The notes: generated by a model not told the origin, from the letters alone. A stretch of DNA of 58,746 bases from [Limnothrix rosea] IAM M-220 (GCF_001904615.1 NZ_MRBY01000022.1:1-58746); one strand, 5' to 3'. Counted from the first letter of the stretch, positions 44,803-55,060 are shown. Program-made: numbers and translations.

Positions 44803-45615
44803 TTAAGATTCAGACTCGGAAGTATTTGCTTGATTAAACATAGGTGCAATAAATGCGACTAAACCACCCATCAAAAAACCCATAACATTACGGAAAAGAG
44901 GTAACCATTCGGAAGTACGGGTGACGACAGGGCCGACACCAAAGGCGAGGAATAGGATGCCCCAGAGTGGTGAGAGAATTAACGCCCATTGCCATGCAAA
45001 AACTTGGTCGTCATTACGGGGAACAGCGGCAAATCCACAAATTACACCGCCAAGGATTGAGCTAATTAAAGTTAAAATCCACTGTTCTCTGGGTAGACCG
45101 GGTACAACGATACAACCTCCTTCTCTGGTTAAACAGGTTTTTGCTGTTTCTAAGGCTTCGGCGATCGCCATATTTTCGCCATGGTCACGCACATAGTACA
45201 TATTGCCAAAGCGGGTTTGTAGCTCAATCCAGAAGGTACGAGGCATCAATTCATAAACGTCGTCACCGATACTGAAAGCGAGAAGATTGCCGCCGCGACC
45301 ATCCGCAACCAATAAAATACTTTTATCATCTAATCCCCAATACTCTTTGACTGCACGACCTGGTGAACGCTCAAATTGAGTGAGAACGCGCATTTTCCAG
45401 CCTGTTTGTTCTTCAAAATCCAAGAGATCTTCGACGATATTTTCTTCTTGGAGCTGAGGGAGGAAGTTTGCTAAGTCAACAACGGGAGTCTCATAATCTG
45501 GCAGCAGCTCTGGATTATTAACGGCTTGGGCAGGGGTGGCGATCGCCCAGACCACTACCGCAAAGCAGACAGCGAAAAGATTGCGGAGCCATTTACGGGG
45601 GAAAAGATGATTCAT
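44803..45615 (-). CDS. psb32: TPM-domain protein, Psb32-like
   Basis: A 270-residue protein with a signal peptide (LFAVCFAVVVWAIATPAQAVN, cleavage near residue 31). The TPM domain (about residues 38-165) has TPVVDLANFLPQLQEENIVE, LTQFERSPGRAVKEYWGLDD and KSILLVADGRGGNLLAFSIG. Two to three membrane helices form the C-terminus (WILTLISSILGGVICGFAA, WQWALILSPLWGILFLAFGV, VMGFLMGGLVAFIAP). Psb32/TLP18.3 proteins protect and help repair photosystem II at the lumen side. The length and topology fit Psb32. Confidence 0.8.
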   Translation of the reverse strand: MNHLFPRKWLRNLFAVCFAVVVWAIATPAQAVNNPELLPDYETPVVDLANFLPQLQEENIVEDLLDFEEQTGWKMRVLTQFERSPGRAVKEYWGLDDKSILLVADGRGGNLLAFSIGDDVYELMPRTFWIELQTRFGNMYYVRDHGENMAIAEALETAKTCLTREGGCIVVPGLPREQWILTLISSILGGVICGFAAVPRNDDQVFAWQWALILSPLWGILFLAFGVGPVVTRTSEWLPLFRNVMGFLMGGLVAFIAPMFNQANTSESES

Positions 45616-45779
45616 AGGGTTTGGTTAATCTTGTTTAGTCAGCGGCTTTATCCATCTAATTATGAAAATCGATGGCGAGTTTATTACAGGTTGTTACTTT
45701 ATCTTAAGTATTTTAAGGTTTTTCTCGCGTTTTTTCGAGGTATTTTGTCCGTCATTTTCCCAGACCCTAGGGGGTGAGG

Positions 45780-46586
45780 CTAAAGACTCTTACTGTAACC
45801 GCTGAGTTTTTGTAGGGCACGGACGGCGGCATGGTCAGGGTCGCACACATATGGCAGGCTTGAGTTTTTGATATTCGTCAGGGGAATTACACCGACAACG
45901 CTATTGCTGTAGGCGATCGCCTCAAACTGTTTTAGGTGCTCACTTGTCCAGGGGATTTCGACAATGGATTGGCCAGTGTGCTGCAATTGACTCATGAGAT
46001 GGGCACGCATTACGCCCGGTAAAAGCCCTTGGGCTGGCGGAGTACACCATTGTTCGCCGTCAAATCCCCATAGGTTTCCTGTGGCTGTTTCGAGCCAATC
46101 GCCATGGACACCGATTAAAATTGCTTCGCCTGCCCCTTGGGCGATCGCCCCTTGTAGTGCCTGCCATGCACCAAGATAATTTCCGGTTTTAAAATCCGCC
46201 AAAGACCTTCGATAAATGCCATCTGCGGCCAGCCAAGCCTGAATGCCCCGTTGCTGTTTTGTCACCAACTCGGTGGGTAACTGTCGCCCAATGATAAGTT
46301 CACGGCCATCGTGCAAAAGGGTAATACGAACAACTGGGTAAAACTCCGCAACCTTTGTCGCACCCATTTTAATGGCTTGCCAGTTTGGCTGTGGCCAATT
46401 TAATTGTTTGATCGTGTTGTGCAGGCGATCGCAGTGGGCTGGCCAATGGGAGAGGGGACTCTGTAGATCCCCCTCAAAGACCCGAAGGGTCGTAAAAATT
46501 GTTGCACCAAATAAAAAGCTTGGGTCAGTGACCGAAAGCGTCAGATCTGTCCCCTCAAACCAATGGCCTGCAAACCAATAGCCCAT
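45780..46586 (-). CDS. pabC: Aminotransferase class IV, probable aminodeoxychorismate lyase
   Basis: A 268-residue fold-type IV PLP enzyme. It opens MGYWFAGHWFEGTDLTLSVT and GATIFTTLRVFEG. The PLP lysine should lie in FKTGNYLGAWQALQGA, typical of cyanobacterial 4-amino-4-deoxychorismate lyase (pABA branch of folate synthesis). LIGVHGDWLETATGNLWGFD and TPPAQGLLPGVMRAHLM complete the cofactor site. Branched-chain or D-amino-acid aminotransferase is a less likely alternative. It lies just downstream of the CNB-domain gene on the same strand (4-base gap). Confidence 0.8.
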   Translation of the reverse strand: MGYWFAGHWFEGTDLTLSVTDPSFLFGATIFTTLRVFEGDLQSPLSHWPAHCDRLHNTIKQLNWPQPNWQAIKMGATKVAEFYPVVRITLLHDGRELIIGRQLPTELVTKQQRGIQAWLAADGIYRRSLADFKTGNYLGAWQALQGAIAQGAGEAILIGVHGDWLETATGNLWGFDGEQWCTPPAQGLLPGVMRAHLMSQLQHTGQSIVEIPWTSEHLKQFEAIAYSNSVVGVIPLTNIKNSSLPYVCDPDHAAVRALQKLSGYSKSL

Positions 46587-46590
46587 GACC

Positions 46591-47154
46591 TTAAGGTGCT
46601 TGCTCCACAGTTGTTTGGGATTTTACCCGCCGCAAAAGCCAGTCAAAACGAGTAGAGGCTAATTCAAAATTTTCGATGGCACTGTTGGGGAGTTCGTCGG
46701 CACTAAAGCTCTGGTTAAAGACAAAATCTTTATCCTGACCAAGGGTGCTCACGGTATTGCGTAGACGATGGGCTAAAAATGTGGCGATCGCCCGATAAAA
46801 CCGAGCCGAAAACCCAATATCCTGCTGGAGGCGTAGGGAAATTTTTGGACGAGGGATCGACAAAATCAAACATTCTTCGAGGGTCTCAATACTCGCAGTG
46901 GGCAGATCATTATCCATAAAAGATAACTCTCCAAAAATTTCACCACTCGTTAAAACCGCGATTTCACGGATCCTATCCAAAGTGCAAATGGAAACCGATA
47001 CCGAACCCTCAAGGAGAATATAGAGATTTTCTAAGGGCTGATTTTCCGTCACCAATGAAGTTGTTGGCGGAATCCGTGCTACCTGTCCAGCTGTAATTAG
47101 CCAATCAATATCATCATCATTAAGCTCTCCGAACAGAAATAACACCTTCTGCAT
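46591..47154 (-). CDS. Cyclic-nucleotide-binding-domain protein without HTH
   Basis: A 187-residue protein from ATG 47154 (a GTG at 47172 adds six). The CNB beta-roll (about residues 5-120) contains LYILLEGSVSVSICTLDRIR and GEIFGELSFMDNDLPTASIE. The phosphate-binding cassette has the Glu, but Pro where the cAMP-contacting Arg normally precedes the TA/SA motif, so ligand binding is doubtful. The rest is helical (FYRAIATFLAHRLRNTVSTL), without a DNA-binding HTH. This matches a cyanobacterial CNB subfamily of unknown role. A CHASE4 adenylate cyclase lies nearby, divergently. Confidence 0.8.
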   Translation of the reverse strand: MQKVLFLFGELNDDDIDWLITAGQVARIPPTTSLVTENQPLENLYILLEGSVSVSICTLDRIREIAVLTSGEIFGELSFMDNDLPTASIETLEECLILSIPRPKISLRLQQDIGFSARFYRAIATFLAHRLRNTVSTLGQDKDFVFNQSFSADELPNSAIENFELASTRFDWLLRRVKSQTTVEQAP

Positions 47155-47317
47155 AATGAGTTTCCCTAGCACTAATGGCTCTTCCTACAGCTAGTTTATC
47201 TTGGATACATGGGCGACCCCCTTTAATCTGGATAAGGGAATTCGTTAATCTGCAAGATACTCCCTTAGATTGTCATGAGCTGTCACCAAAACCTTTTCAT
47301 AACAGGAAAAATGAGCC

Positions 47318-47602
47318 CTACAGTCGAGTGCGCAACATAAATTGATAGTCGCCTCCCGGTTCTAGGTGATAGTCGCTGTGCTCCAGGAAGCGCCCTAAAG
47401 GCTCAAAAATCAGTGCCCGTCCAAGGGAGGGATGAACGCGCAATTTCCCCTGGCGAAAATGCCACTGGAAACTCCATTCATAGGAACCAGCACGAACTTC
47501 TCCAAGGATTTTTCCTTGCTGCCAAGATTGTTGCAGGATACGGACATGGGCGGTTGTTTCGGGTAACACTGGGGCTTTCAATGGCTCCGTTACATTGAGC
47601 AA
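47318..47602 (-). CDS. DUF3146 family protein
   Basis: A protein of up to 94 residues, conserved in cyanobacteria as DUF3146. The block VLPETTAHVRILQQSWQQG, then GEVRAGSYEWSFQWHFRQGK and PSLGRALIFEPLGRFLEHSD, defines the family. The only early start is TTG 47602; GTG within KAPVLPETT would also fit, so the N-terminus is uncertain. Function unknown, soluble. Confidence 0.82.
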   Translation of the reverse strand: MLNVTEPLKAPVLPETTAHVRILQQSWQQGKILGEVRAGSYEWSFQWHFRQGKLRVHPSLGRALIFEPLGRFLEHSDYHLEPGGDYQFMLRTRL

Positions 47603-47779
47603 TAATGTGTATTGTGAATGTTTTGCTTGGAATTTGCCTACCCTTGACTAAGTTTTCATGACAAATTGCTCTGGATAACGGGCGATCGCCAAGATTGAAA
47701 AGTAAAGTTAGCATAGGGACAATTTCCCAGATCGTTTGCTCTTTTTGCCCATACTCACCCCTCACCTTCAGCATCTGCT

Positions 47780-49537
47780 ATGCGTCTTCGTCAGAAAACA
47801 TTACTTCTCATTAGTACTTTGCTTGTCAGCCTAATTGGGGTGCTCTATGGGAGTCTTTCCGCGATCCTGGGGGGGAGTTTTGCGGAGCTAGAAGCGAAAG
47901 ATACGGAGCGGAATGTACAGCGGGTGAAGGAAGCCCTCTTTGAAGAGATTGAGCAGTTGAGTGTTTCTGTATATGACTATGCTGCTTGGGATGACACCTA
48001 TGACTATGCCGTTGGTGAAAATCCTGAATATCCTGAGGTCAATTTAATTGAAGAGTCCTTTGCGGGTCTAAAAATTAATGCGATCGCCCTCTTGGATAAC
48101 GACGCAAATATTATTTTTGGGACAGGTTTTGACCGCGAAACAGAAGAAAAAGTTGATCTACCGCCCGGACTAATCAACCAATTTGAGCAGGGCAATCCCC
48201 TTGTTACCCATGTCGATGAGGAAAGCGAAACGACGGGCATTTTAATGCTGAGAGATAAAGCGATTTTATTAGCGTCGCAGCCAATCTTAACCAGTGAAGG
48301 AACTGGGCCGAGTCGCGGCACATTTTTGCTGGGGAGATTTCTCGACGGCGATCGCATTGAAGCATTATCAACTCGCACCAAACTCGATCTAAAGTTTTAT
48401 CCTCTCAAGGAAGCCTTAGCCGATGATGCCCTATCCCAAATCGCGAATAAACTTCAGGCTCCCGACGCGGTGCCCATGGAAATTCGTCCGGTTGATGGCG
48501 ATATCATCCATGGCTATGGTCTAATTCATGATCTTAATGACCAGCCAGCATTGCTACTTAAGGTGATTATTCCGCGGGATATTCACAAACAAGGCCAAAA
48601 GAGTCTTTTTTATTTGGTGGTGTCCTTGAGTAGTGTGGGCATTATCTTTGGGGTCGTTATTATGGTGCTCCTAGAAAAATTTGTTCTCAAGCGAGTCACG
48701 AGCCTCAGTGCAGAGGTCGAAACCATCGGCACTCAAAATAACTTAGCTTTAAGGGTGAAAGAGTCTGGTCAAGATGAAATTAGTGCTTTAGCCAACAGTA
48801 TCAACAGCATGCTGGAACAAATTGAGGTGGGAGCAAAACAGCTTGCCGTTGAACAAGAAAAGGCAGAACGACTACTCCTCAACATTTTGCCTGAGCCGAT
48901 CGCCGAACAACTCAAACAAAGCCAAGATGCGATCGCCGAACATTTTGACGAAGTAACAATTTTATTTGCAGACATCGTTGGATTTACACCCCTATCGGCG
49001 AAATTAGGGCCGATTGAACTGGTTAATCTTCTGAATCGGGTATTTTCAACCTTTGATCACTATGCAGAACGCCTAGGCCTCGAAAAAATCAAAACCATTG
49101 GTGATGCCTATATGGTGGCAGCAGGATTGCCCCTGCCCCGCCGTGACCACGCCGAGGCGATCGCCGAGATGGCTTTAGCGATGCAACAGGCTGTGACTGA
49201 ACTACAAAACGAACTAGACGAAGATGTCAAAATTCGCATAGGTATCAACACTGGCGTCGTCGTCGCCGGGGTGATTGGCACCAGAAAATTCATCTATGAC
49301 CTTTGGGGCGATTCAGTTAATGTGGCGAGTCGCATGGAATCTTCCGGCGAACCGGGTAGCATCCAAGTAACCGCTTCAACCTATGAGCTATTACGCAAAA
49401 AATATGTCCTAAAACACCGCGGCAAAGTCGCCATTAAAGGCAAAGGTGAAATGGATACCTATTGGCTCCTCGGTCGTAAACGCCAAACGAAAGCGCGGGT
49501 AAGGGTGAAAGCAGGGCTGGCAGCAACAAGACGCTAA
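47780..49537 (+). CDS. CHASE4-HAMP class III adenylate cyclase
   Basis: A 585-residue membrane receptor cyclase. The first transmembrane helix (about residues 7-30, LLLISTLLVSLIGVLYGSLS) is followed by a periplasmic CHASE4 sensor with its signature YDYAAWDDTYDYAVG (about 65-79). The second helix (about 275-298) leads to HAMP (KRVTSLSAEVETIGTQNNLA) and the cyclase domain (about 391-560): FADIVGF with Asp398, EKIKTIGDAYMVAAG, KFIYDLWGDSVNVASRM. The Lys/Asp specificity pair predicts cAMP production. The basic tail RKRQTKARVRVKAG is unusual. ATG 47780. Confidence 0.9.
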   Translation: MRLRQKTLLLISTLLVSLIGVLYGSLSAILGGSFAELEAKDTERNVQRVKEALFEEIEQLSVSVYDYAAWDDTYDYAVGENPEYPEVNLIEESFAGLKINAIALLDNDANIIFGTGFDRETEEKVDLPPGLINQFEQGNPLVTHVDEESETTGILMLRDKAILLASQPILTSEGTGPSRGTFLLGRFLDGDRIEALSTRTKLDLKFYPLKEALADDALSQIANKLQAPDAVPMEIRPVDGDIIHGYGLIHDLNDQPALLLKVIIPRDIHKQGQKSLFYLVVSLSSVGIIFGVVIMVLLEKFVLKRVTSLSAEVETIGTQNNLALRVKESGQDEISALANSINSMLEQIEVGAKQLAVEQEKAERLLLNILPEPIAEQLKQSQDAIAEHFDEVTILFADIVGFTPLSAKLGPIELVNLLNRVFSTFDHYAERLGLEKIKTIGDAYMVAAGLPLPRRDHAEAIAEMALAMQQAVTELQNELDEDVKIRIGINTGVVVAGVIGTRKFIYDLWGDSVNVASRMESSGEPGSIQVTASTYELLRKKYVLKHRGKVAIKGKGEMDTYWLLGRKRQTKARVRVKAGLAATRR

Positions 49538-49653
49538 AAATTTAGAGAATCATGATTAATATAGTTCAATCTTTTTTTCCACCAGAACTATAAGAAATTA
49601 AATGGAAAAATTAAATTGAGCGAAACAACCCCCCTAGCCTTGGCGAGGAGCCG

Positions 49654-50718
49654 TTAGCTGGCGAGGAAAAAATGGGGCTGATTAGTTTGTACTTTTACCT
49701 CAACGCGGGAACCCACTGGCACCATTGTTTGAATACCTGTGCGAGCGTGGAGATATTTGCCCGAATCCGTCTGGAGACAATAACGATATTCTCGACCTAA
49801 AAACTGGCGCTCACGCACCACAACCGGAGCTTCCGCTTGGGGAATTAATTCTAGTTCTTCCTCGCGCACCATTAGCTCACCTTCAGCAATATCGACTGGG
49901 GTAATCGCTGCAACTCGAAATTTACCAATTTCCGTTTCCCAAGTGTCGCCACTAATTTTGGCGGGAAGAAAATTCGCCTGGGTCACAAATTCGGCGACAA
50001 AGCGAGAGGATGGATTGGTATAAATTTCTTCTGGTGTACCGAACTGCTCCATTTTCCCGGCTCGCATCACTGCAATGCGATCTGATATTGCTAAAGCTTC
50101 TTCTTGGTCATGGGTCACAAAAATGGCAGAAATGCCTGCTGCTTTGATGATCTGGCGGATTTCTTGGCGCAGATGATGGCGGACTTGGACATCTAGGTTG
50201 CTTAGGGGTTCGTCTAGCAAAATAAGGGCGGGACGAGGGGCAAGGGCACGGGCAAGGGCGATGCGCTGTTGCTGGCCACCGGAAAGCTCGTGGGGATAAC
50301 GGTGTTCTAAACCTGTTAGGCCGACTAAGGTCAAAGTCTCTTGAATCCGTTTCTTGATGGCTTGTTTGGATAATTTTTTGTTGCGGTGGCGCAGGCCAAA
50401 GGCAATATTGTCGGCGATCGTAAAGTGGGGAAACAACGCATAGTCCTGAAAAACCATGCCTGTGTTGCGTTGTTCTGGCGGAATATTTCGTTCTGGGGTG
50501 CTGACAATGTCTGAGTTTAGGGTGATGTGTCCACTGGTGGGGGCTTCGAATCCAGCAATTAATCTTAGTAGTGTTGTTTTGCCGCAGCCGGAAGGGCCTA
50601 ATAAACCTAGAATTTCTCCCTGTTGCAGTTGAAAGTTGATGTGACTCAGTGCGGGTATCTCATTTGTCGCAAAAACTTTGCAAAGTTCTTTAATCTGCAG
50701 GATGGGAGCTGGGTTCAT
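49654..50718 (-). CDS. ABC transporter ATPase, iron(III)/FutC-like
   Basis: A 354-residue ATPase. Walker [19 protein letters not shown] (about residues 38-55), Q-loop [11 protein letters not shown], signature [16 protein letters not shown], Walker [14 protein letters not shown] and H-loop VTHDQEEAL are intact. The C-terminal ~110 residues form a TOBE-like domain ([20 protein letters not shown] to [14 protein letters not shown]). The combination is that of FbpC/FutC-type ferric iron importers; sulfate or polyamine import are alternatives. The permease and binding protein are not in the window. A Fur-like box lies upstream. Confidence 0.8.
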   Translation of the reverse strand: MNPAPILQIKELCKVFATNEIPALSHINFQLQQGEILGLLGPSGCGKTTLLRLIAGFEAPTSGHITLNSDIVSTPERNIPPEQRNTGMVFQDYALFPHFTIADNIAFGLRHRNKKLSKQAIKKRIQETLTLVGLTGLEHRYPHELSGGQQQRIALARALAPRPALILLDEPLSNLDVQVRHHLRQEIRQIIKAAGISAIFVTHDQEEALAISDRIAVMRAGKMEQFGTPEEIYTNPSSRFVAEFVTQANFLPAKISGDTWETEIGKFRVAAITPVDIAEGELMVREEELELIPQAEAPVVVRERQFLGREYRYCLQTDSGKYLHARTGIQTMVPVGSRVEVKVQTNQPHFFLAS

Positions 50719-50786
50719 AGTACGTGGTCTTTCAGTCTACTAAGGTGATGGGCTGCGATCGCCAACTCGAATATTAGCAGGGCAGC

Positions 50787-50805
50787 AAATAAGAATCATT
50801 CTCAA
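50787..50805 (-). promoter_or_regulatory. Probable Fur box upstream of the ABC ATPase gene
   Basis: AAATAAGAATCATTCTCAA matches the Fur 6-6-1-6 hexamer pattern moderately, about 70 bases before the gene start. It would place the ATPase under iron repression, consistent with an iron importer. Not verified by footprint. Confidence 0.45.
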
Positions 50806-51004
50806 CAGCTGCATCTTAGCATAAGTCAACTTCTCTACGGAAATTTTGGAAAATTTACTTTGTCTTAATTTTTTGGGCAAGAACAAATTGTGATTTGAGA
50901 CGATCTAGGGGGGACGGCGATCGCCAACTTTGGTGTGTTTCCCGAAAAATTACGAGGTAAGCTAGAAATGTAAAATAGAGAACTCAAAAAATCACACAAC
51001 ATTA

Positions 51005-51388
51005 ATGAATCTACCGAAAAATCTTGAGGCACTAGAGAGCGGGCGTTTAGCGTGGAGTATTGCTGAGGCGGCGGATGACCGAAAAGCGGAAAATATCGTC
51101 CTGTTAAAAGTTAATGAAGTGTCCTATTTGGCGGATTTTTTTGTCGTGGCGACGGGCTTTTCTCGTACCCAAGTGCGGGCGATCGCCGATGCCATTGAAG
51201 ACAAACTAGAAAAAGAATTTGAGAGAGTTCCCCTCAGAAAAGAAGGCCATAACGATGGCACTTGGGTATTGCAAGATTATGGTGAAGTGATTGTCCATGT
51301 TTTTCTCCCCCAGGAGCGGGAGTTTTATAATCTCGAAGCATTTTGGGGACATGCTGAAACCATTGAGTATCAGCCCGTTTCTCCCTAA
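51005..51388 (+). CDS. rsfS: Ribosomal silencing factor RsfS
   Basis: A 127-residue Iojap-family protein that binds ribosomal protein L14 (uL14) and blocks 30S/50S joining when nutrients are scarce. Motifs are [40 protein letters not shown] and [20 protein letters not shown], followed by [12 protein letters not shown], which is the uL14-binding stretch. ATG 51005. A strong terminator follows. Confidence 0.93.
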   Translation: MNLPKNLEALESGRLAWSIAEAADDRKAENIVLLKVNEVSYLADFFVVATGFSRTQVRAIADAIEDKLEKEFERVPLRKEGHNDGTWVLQDYGEVIVHVFLPQEREFYNLEAFWGHAETIEYQPVSP

Positions 51389-51832
51389 CTGTTCTGTAAC
51401 GATTCGTTTCACGAAAGACTCATTTTCAAGATGCTTTCTGTAGCTTTAAATAATCACAAAACCCCTAGGGGTAGAGCGTTTCCTAAATATCAGGGAACGT
51501 TTTTTTATGAGTAAGAGTTTATAAAACTTGATAATTTGTCTTCGGACAAGTATTTGAAACAATCCAGAAATCCTTTGTTATGGACGAAAAGTCCTTTCAT
51601 ATAGAGAAAAAACGCATTACTTTAGAAAAGCGTCAATAAAAATACGTCAATTTACGCAAGAAAAACTTTAGTGAACTTTTTTGGCGATCGCCATCATTTA
51701 TACCGCTTAATATTTTTTTAAGATATACAATCAAAAGTGGAAAAGGGCAAAAAATAACGATGTCAAACCGAGGCATTTACCTTGGGCAACATCGACCGTC
51801 ACATACTGCCGTGCGGGGAGTGAGAAGGGTTT
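51389..51832. other. 444-base intergenic region
   Basis: It contains a perfect palindrome ACCCCTAGGGGT at 51461-51472 and the rsfS terminator. From about 51510 on it is AT-rich leader sequence of the pentapeptide gene with no further feature seen. Confidence 0.6.
51477..51506 (+). terminator. Rho-independent terminator of rsfS
   Basis: CGTTTCCT pairs with AGGGAACG around a seven-base loop (one T-G pair), followed by seven T. Confidence 0.85.
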
Positions 51833-52612
51833 ATGAAAGTTCAACAATTACTAAGGGCCTACGAGCATGGCGAGCGAGATTTTTCTGGCATCAACTTGCA
51901 GGGCGAAGACCTCAGCGGTGAGACCCTCGTTGGTGTTGACTTTCGTGGTGCGAACTTGATCGGCACTAACCTGAAGCGTACCTTTTTGATCCGGGCGAAT
52001 CTTTCTGGCGCATTAATGAATTGGGCAAATTTGTCCCATGCCAAATTAAATGATGCAAAGTTTGCAGATACGGATCTCACAAAAGCAGATCTGCAAGGCG
52101 CTTTTATGGTGAATACCAAATTTCCTAGGGGACGTTTGTGCGGTGCTAAGTTAAATCATGCGAACTCTCGCGGTGCAAACTTTTGGGGCGCGAATCTTTG
52201 TGGCAGTGATTTGGTGGGGATTAATTTAAGGCAGTCTAATCTCAATGGTGCCAATCTGAAGTGGACGAACTGCAAAGAGGCTCGCTTTAGCCATGCCAAA
52301 CTTTATGGCGCTTCTTTGCAAGATTCTGATTTTAGTTGTGCGTTTTTAAGGGACGTTAATTTTGAGGGCATGGATTTAGAAGGGCTAAATTTTTCTGAGG
52401 CGACAATTCAGGGCACAAGCTTTATCAATGCGAATCTTCGTCACTGCAATTTTAGTGAGGCCTATATTTGTCAGTCTTACTTCAATCAAGCAGATATTCG
52501 TTATGCGAATTTTTCTGATGCAAGGCTTGAAGAGGTGGAATTTGATGGGACGCTAATAGAAAAGACAAATTTCGTCAATACAAATTTCACCCCTAGTTCT
52601 GATATTGCCTAG
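51833..52612 (+). CDS. Pentapeptide-repeat protein
   Basis: A 259-residue protein made almost wholly of A(D/N)LXX-type pentapeptides from about residue 20 to 250, for example DFRGANLIGTNLKR, ANLSGALMNWANLSHAKLND and ADLQGAFMVNTKF. Over 40 tandem units would build a right-handed quadrilateral beta-helix of about ten coils. No signal peptide or other domain. Cyanobacteria encode many such proteins; some mimic DNA and inhibit gyrase, but most have no assigned role. The ATG is preceded by GAAGGG. Confidence 0.88.
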   Translation: MKVQQLLRAYEHGERDFSGINLQGEDLSGETLVGVDFRGANLIGTNLKRTFLIRANLSGALMNWANLSHAKLNDAKFADTDLTKADLQGAFMVNTKFPRGRLCGAKLNHANSRGANFWGANLCGSDLVGINLRQSNLNGANLKWTNCKEARFSHAKLYGASLQDSDFSCAFLRDVNFEGMDLEGLNFSEATIQGTSFINANLRHCNFSEAYICQSYFNQADIRYANFSDARLEEVEFDGTLIEKTNFVNTNFTPSSDIA

Positions 52613-52810
52613 GTTGAGGCTTTGTCTAGGGAAACTGCCATAGGTGAACTTATAGGCAAACCATCGGCGAAAAATTCCCGGAGAGAGGAGTCTATGGGGC
52701 GATCGCCGGGCATTTTTTTGTGGGGAAATTAGCGAGTAGATAGAGAATAAACAAGTTAAGATTAGGGACTGAGCCACAATACTAATCATTGCAACCACAA
52801 CCATTTCGCC

Positions 52811-54715
52811 ATGCTGAGAACCCCCGTCGATTTTCAAGATGAATTTGATGTGATCGTCATTGGTGCAGGACATTCTGGCTGCGAAGCCGCATTAGCCGCC
52901 GCTCGTTTGGGATGCCGTACTTTAATGCTGACCCTCAATCTCGACAAGATCGCCTGGCAACCCTGTAACCCTGCGGTAGGCGGCCCAGCAAAATCTCAGC
53001 TCACCCATGAAGTCGATGCCCTCGGTGGCGAAATCGGCAAAATGGCAGACCGCACCTATCTTCAAAAACGGGTTCTCAACTCCTCGCGAGGGCCTGCAGT
53101 ATGGGCATTACGGGCGCAAACGGATAAGCGAGAATATGCGGCGGTAATGAAAAATATCGTCGAAAATCAAGAAAATCTCGTGATCCGCGAAGGTATGGCT
53201 ACGGATCTCGTGCTCGGCAATAATGACGAAATTTGTGGTGTCCAAACCTACTTTGGCACTTGTTTTGGCGCTAAAGCCGTTGTGTTGACCACGGGCACAT
53301 TTCTCGGTGGCACAATTTGGATTGGCAATAAATCTATGCCTGCCGGACGCGCAGGAGAATTTGCGGCTGTCGGCATGACCGAAACCTTAAACGAATTAGG
53401 TTTTGAAACGGGTCGCCTGAAAACGGGTACTCCAGCGCGGGTTGATAAACGCTCCGTTGATTACAGCAAAATGGAGGAGCAGCCAGCCGATGAAGAAATT
53501 CGGTGGTTTAGCTTTGACCCAGAGGCTTGGGTTGAACGGGAGCAAATGCCTTGTTATTTGACGCGTACGACTCAGAAAACTCACCAAATCATTAAAGACA
53601 ATCTCCACCTGTCGCCTATTTACGGTGGGTTTATCGATTCCAAAGGCCCCCGCTACTGCCCCAGCATTGAAGACAAGATTGTTCGTTTTGCGGATAAAGA
53701 CTCCCACCAAATTTTTATTGAGCCAGAAGGTCGCACCATTCCAGAGCTTTATATTCAGGGCTTTTCAACAGGTTTACCGGAAAACCTCCAACTGCAAATG
53801 CTGCAAAGTTTACCGGGCATGGAAAACTGTGTGATGCTGCGTCCTGCCTATGCGGTGGAATATGACTATTTGCCTGCGACTCAATGTTTCCCGACGTTGA
53901 TGACTAAGAAAGTGGAAGGTCTATTTTCGGCGGGTCAAATTAATGGCACAACAGGTTATGAAGAAGCGGCGGCTCAAGGTCTTGTAGCGGGAGTGAATGC
54001 GGCAAAATTTGCTCAACAGAAGGAAATGGTGATTTTCCCACGGGAGCAAAGTTATCTCGGTACATTAATCGATGATCTTTGTACGAAGGATCTGCGGGAA
54101 CCCTACCGGATGCTCACCTCGCGCTCGGAATATCGCTTAATTTTACGCTCTGATAATGCGGATCAGCGTTTAACTCCCCTTGGTCGTGAAATTGGTTTAA
54201 TCGGCGATCGCCGCTGGAATTTGTACCAACAAAAGCAAGCCAATATCACTGCCGAAAAAGAACGTCTGCATAGCCAACGCGTTAAGCAGTTAGAAGAGTT
54301 GGGACAGCGTATCGCAGCGGAAACGGGCAATAAAATTAAAAGTTCTGTGACCCTAGCCGATTTATTGCGCCGTCCGAAGTTTCATTATGGGGATTTAGAG
54401 CACTATGGCCTTGGCGATGAAACCTTAACTCAGGCAGAAAAAGAAGGTGCAGAAATTGATATTAAATATTCTGGCTACATTAAGCGTCAGCAAAATCAAA
54501 TTGACCAAGTGAGTCGCCATACAAATCGTAAATTACCGGAAACTCTGGATTATTTGACCGTTGAAACGCTTTCTATGGAAGCTCGTGAAAAACTAAATAA
54601 AGTTCGTCCCCTCACCATTGGTCAGGCTACGCGCATCGGTGGCGTGAATCCAGCGGATATTAATGCGCTTTTGGTTTTTCTAGAGGTACAAAATCGTCAA
54701 ACAGTTAAATCCTAA
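52811..54715 (+). CDS. mnmG: tRNA uridine-5-carboxymethylaminomethyl modification enzyme MnmG
   Basis: A 634-residue FAD/NADH enzyme that works with MnmE on wobble U34. The FAD Rossmann motif is [20 protein letters not shown] (about residues 14-33), then [20 protein letters not shown] with the active-site Cys, [18 protein letters not shown] and [20 protein letters not shown], with [20 protein letters not shown] containing a second FAD signature. The C-terminal helical domain (LEHYGLG to [19 protein letters not shown]) binds MnmE and tRNA. Normal length, ATG 52811. The stop is followed within two bases by a palindrome array. Confidence 0.97.
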   Translation: MLRTPVDFQDEFDVIVIGAGHSGCEAALAAARLGCRTLMLTLNLDKIAWQPCNPAVGGPAKSQLTHEVDALGGEIGKMADRTYLQKRVLNSSRGPAVWALRAQTDKREYAAVMKNIVENQENLVIREGMATDLVLGNNDEICGVQTYFGTCFGAKAVVLTTGTFLGGTIWIGNKSMPAGRAGEFAAVGMTETLNELGFETGRLKTGTPARVDKRSVDYSKMEEQPADEEIRWFSFDPEAWVEREQMPCYLTRTTQKTHQIIKDNLHLSPIYGGFIDSKGPRYCPSIEDKIVRFADKDSHQIFIEPEGRTIPELYIQGFSTGLPENLQLQMLQSLPGMENCVMLRPAYAVEYDYLPATQCFPTLMTKKVEGLFSAGQINGTTGYEEAAAQGLVAGVNAAKFAQQKEMVIFPREQSYLGTLIDDLCTKDLREPYRMLTSRSEYRLILRSDNADQRLTPLGREIGLIGDRRWNLYQQKQANITAEKERLHSQRVKQLEELGQRIAAETGNKIKSSVTLADLLRRPKFHYGDLEHYGLGDETLTQAEKEGAEIDIKYSGYIKRQQNQIDQVSRHTNRKLPETLDYLTVETLSMEAREKLNKVRPLTIGQATRIGGVNPADINALLVFLEVQNRQTVKS

Positions 54716-54717
54716 AA

Positions 54718-55040
54718 TGTAGGGTGCGTTAATGAAATGTAACGCGCCTTTTTCCTGAAAATTGCAATGATTATCCGTGCGTTACGCTCTGCTAACGCAC
54801 GCTACAGGTCAATACCATTAGATATTTGACTGTGTGTATTACGCATCGCTAATCCACGCTATCAAATGTAGGGTTCGTTAATGAAATGTAACGCACTTTT
54901 TTATAGATTCTGATGTTGGTTTTGTGCGTTACGCCTCTCTGAGGTGTAGGGGCATGTTAATGAAATATAGTGCAATGCGCCCTTTTTGTAAGCGCTGATA
55001 TTTAGTTTTGTGCGTTACGCTTCGCTAACGCACGCTACGT
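54718..55040. repeat. Three-unit array of palindromic TAACGCA repeats
   Basis: A near-identical opening TGTAGGGTGCGTTAATGAAA (or variants) occurs at 54718, 54867 and 54945. Each is followed by a T-run and then a (T)GCGTTACGC...CTAACGCACGCTAC closing palindrome; the second unit is partly degenerate. The array fills the gap between mnmG and the lyase-like gene. It belongs to the dispersed palindromic repeats known from cyanobacteria, and the hairpins may serve as bidirectional terminators. Confidence 0.75.
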
Positions 55041-55060
55041 GTTTTGAGCTGATTTATGGT

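Noticed and set aside
54718-55040. CRISPR array
   Set aside because: Repeat units are palindromic, about 80-150 bases apart and not separated by unique fixed-length spacers; no cas genes nearby.
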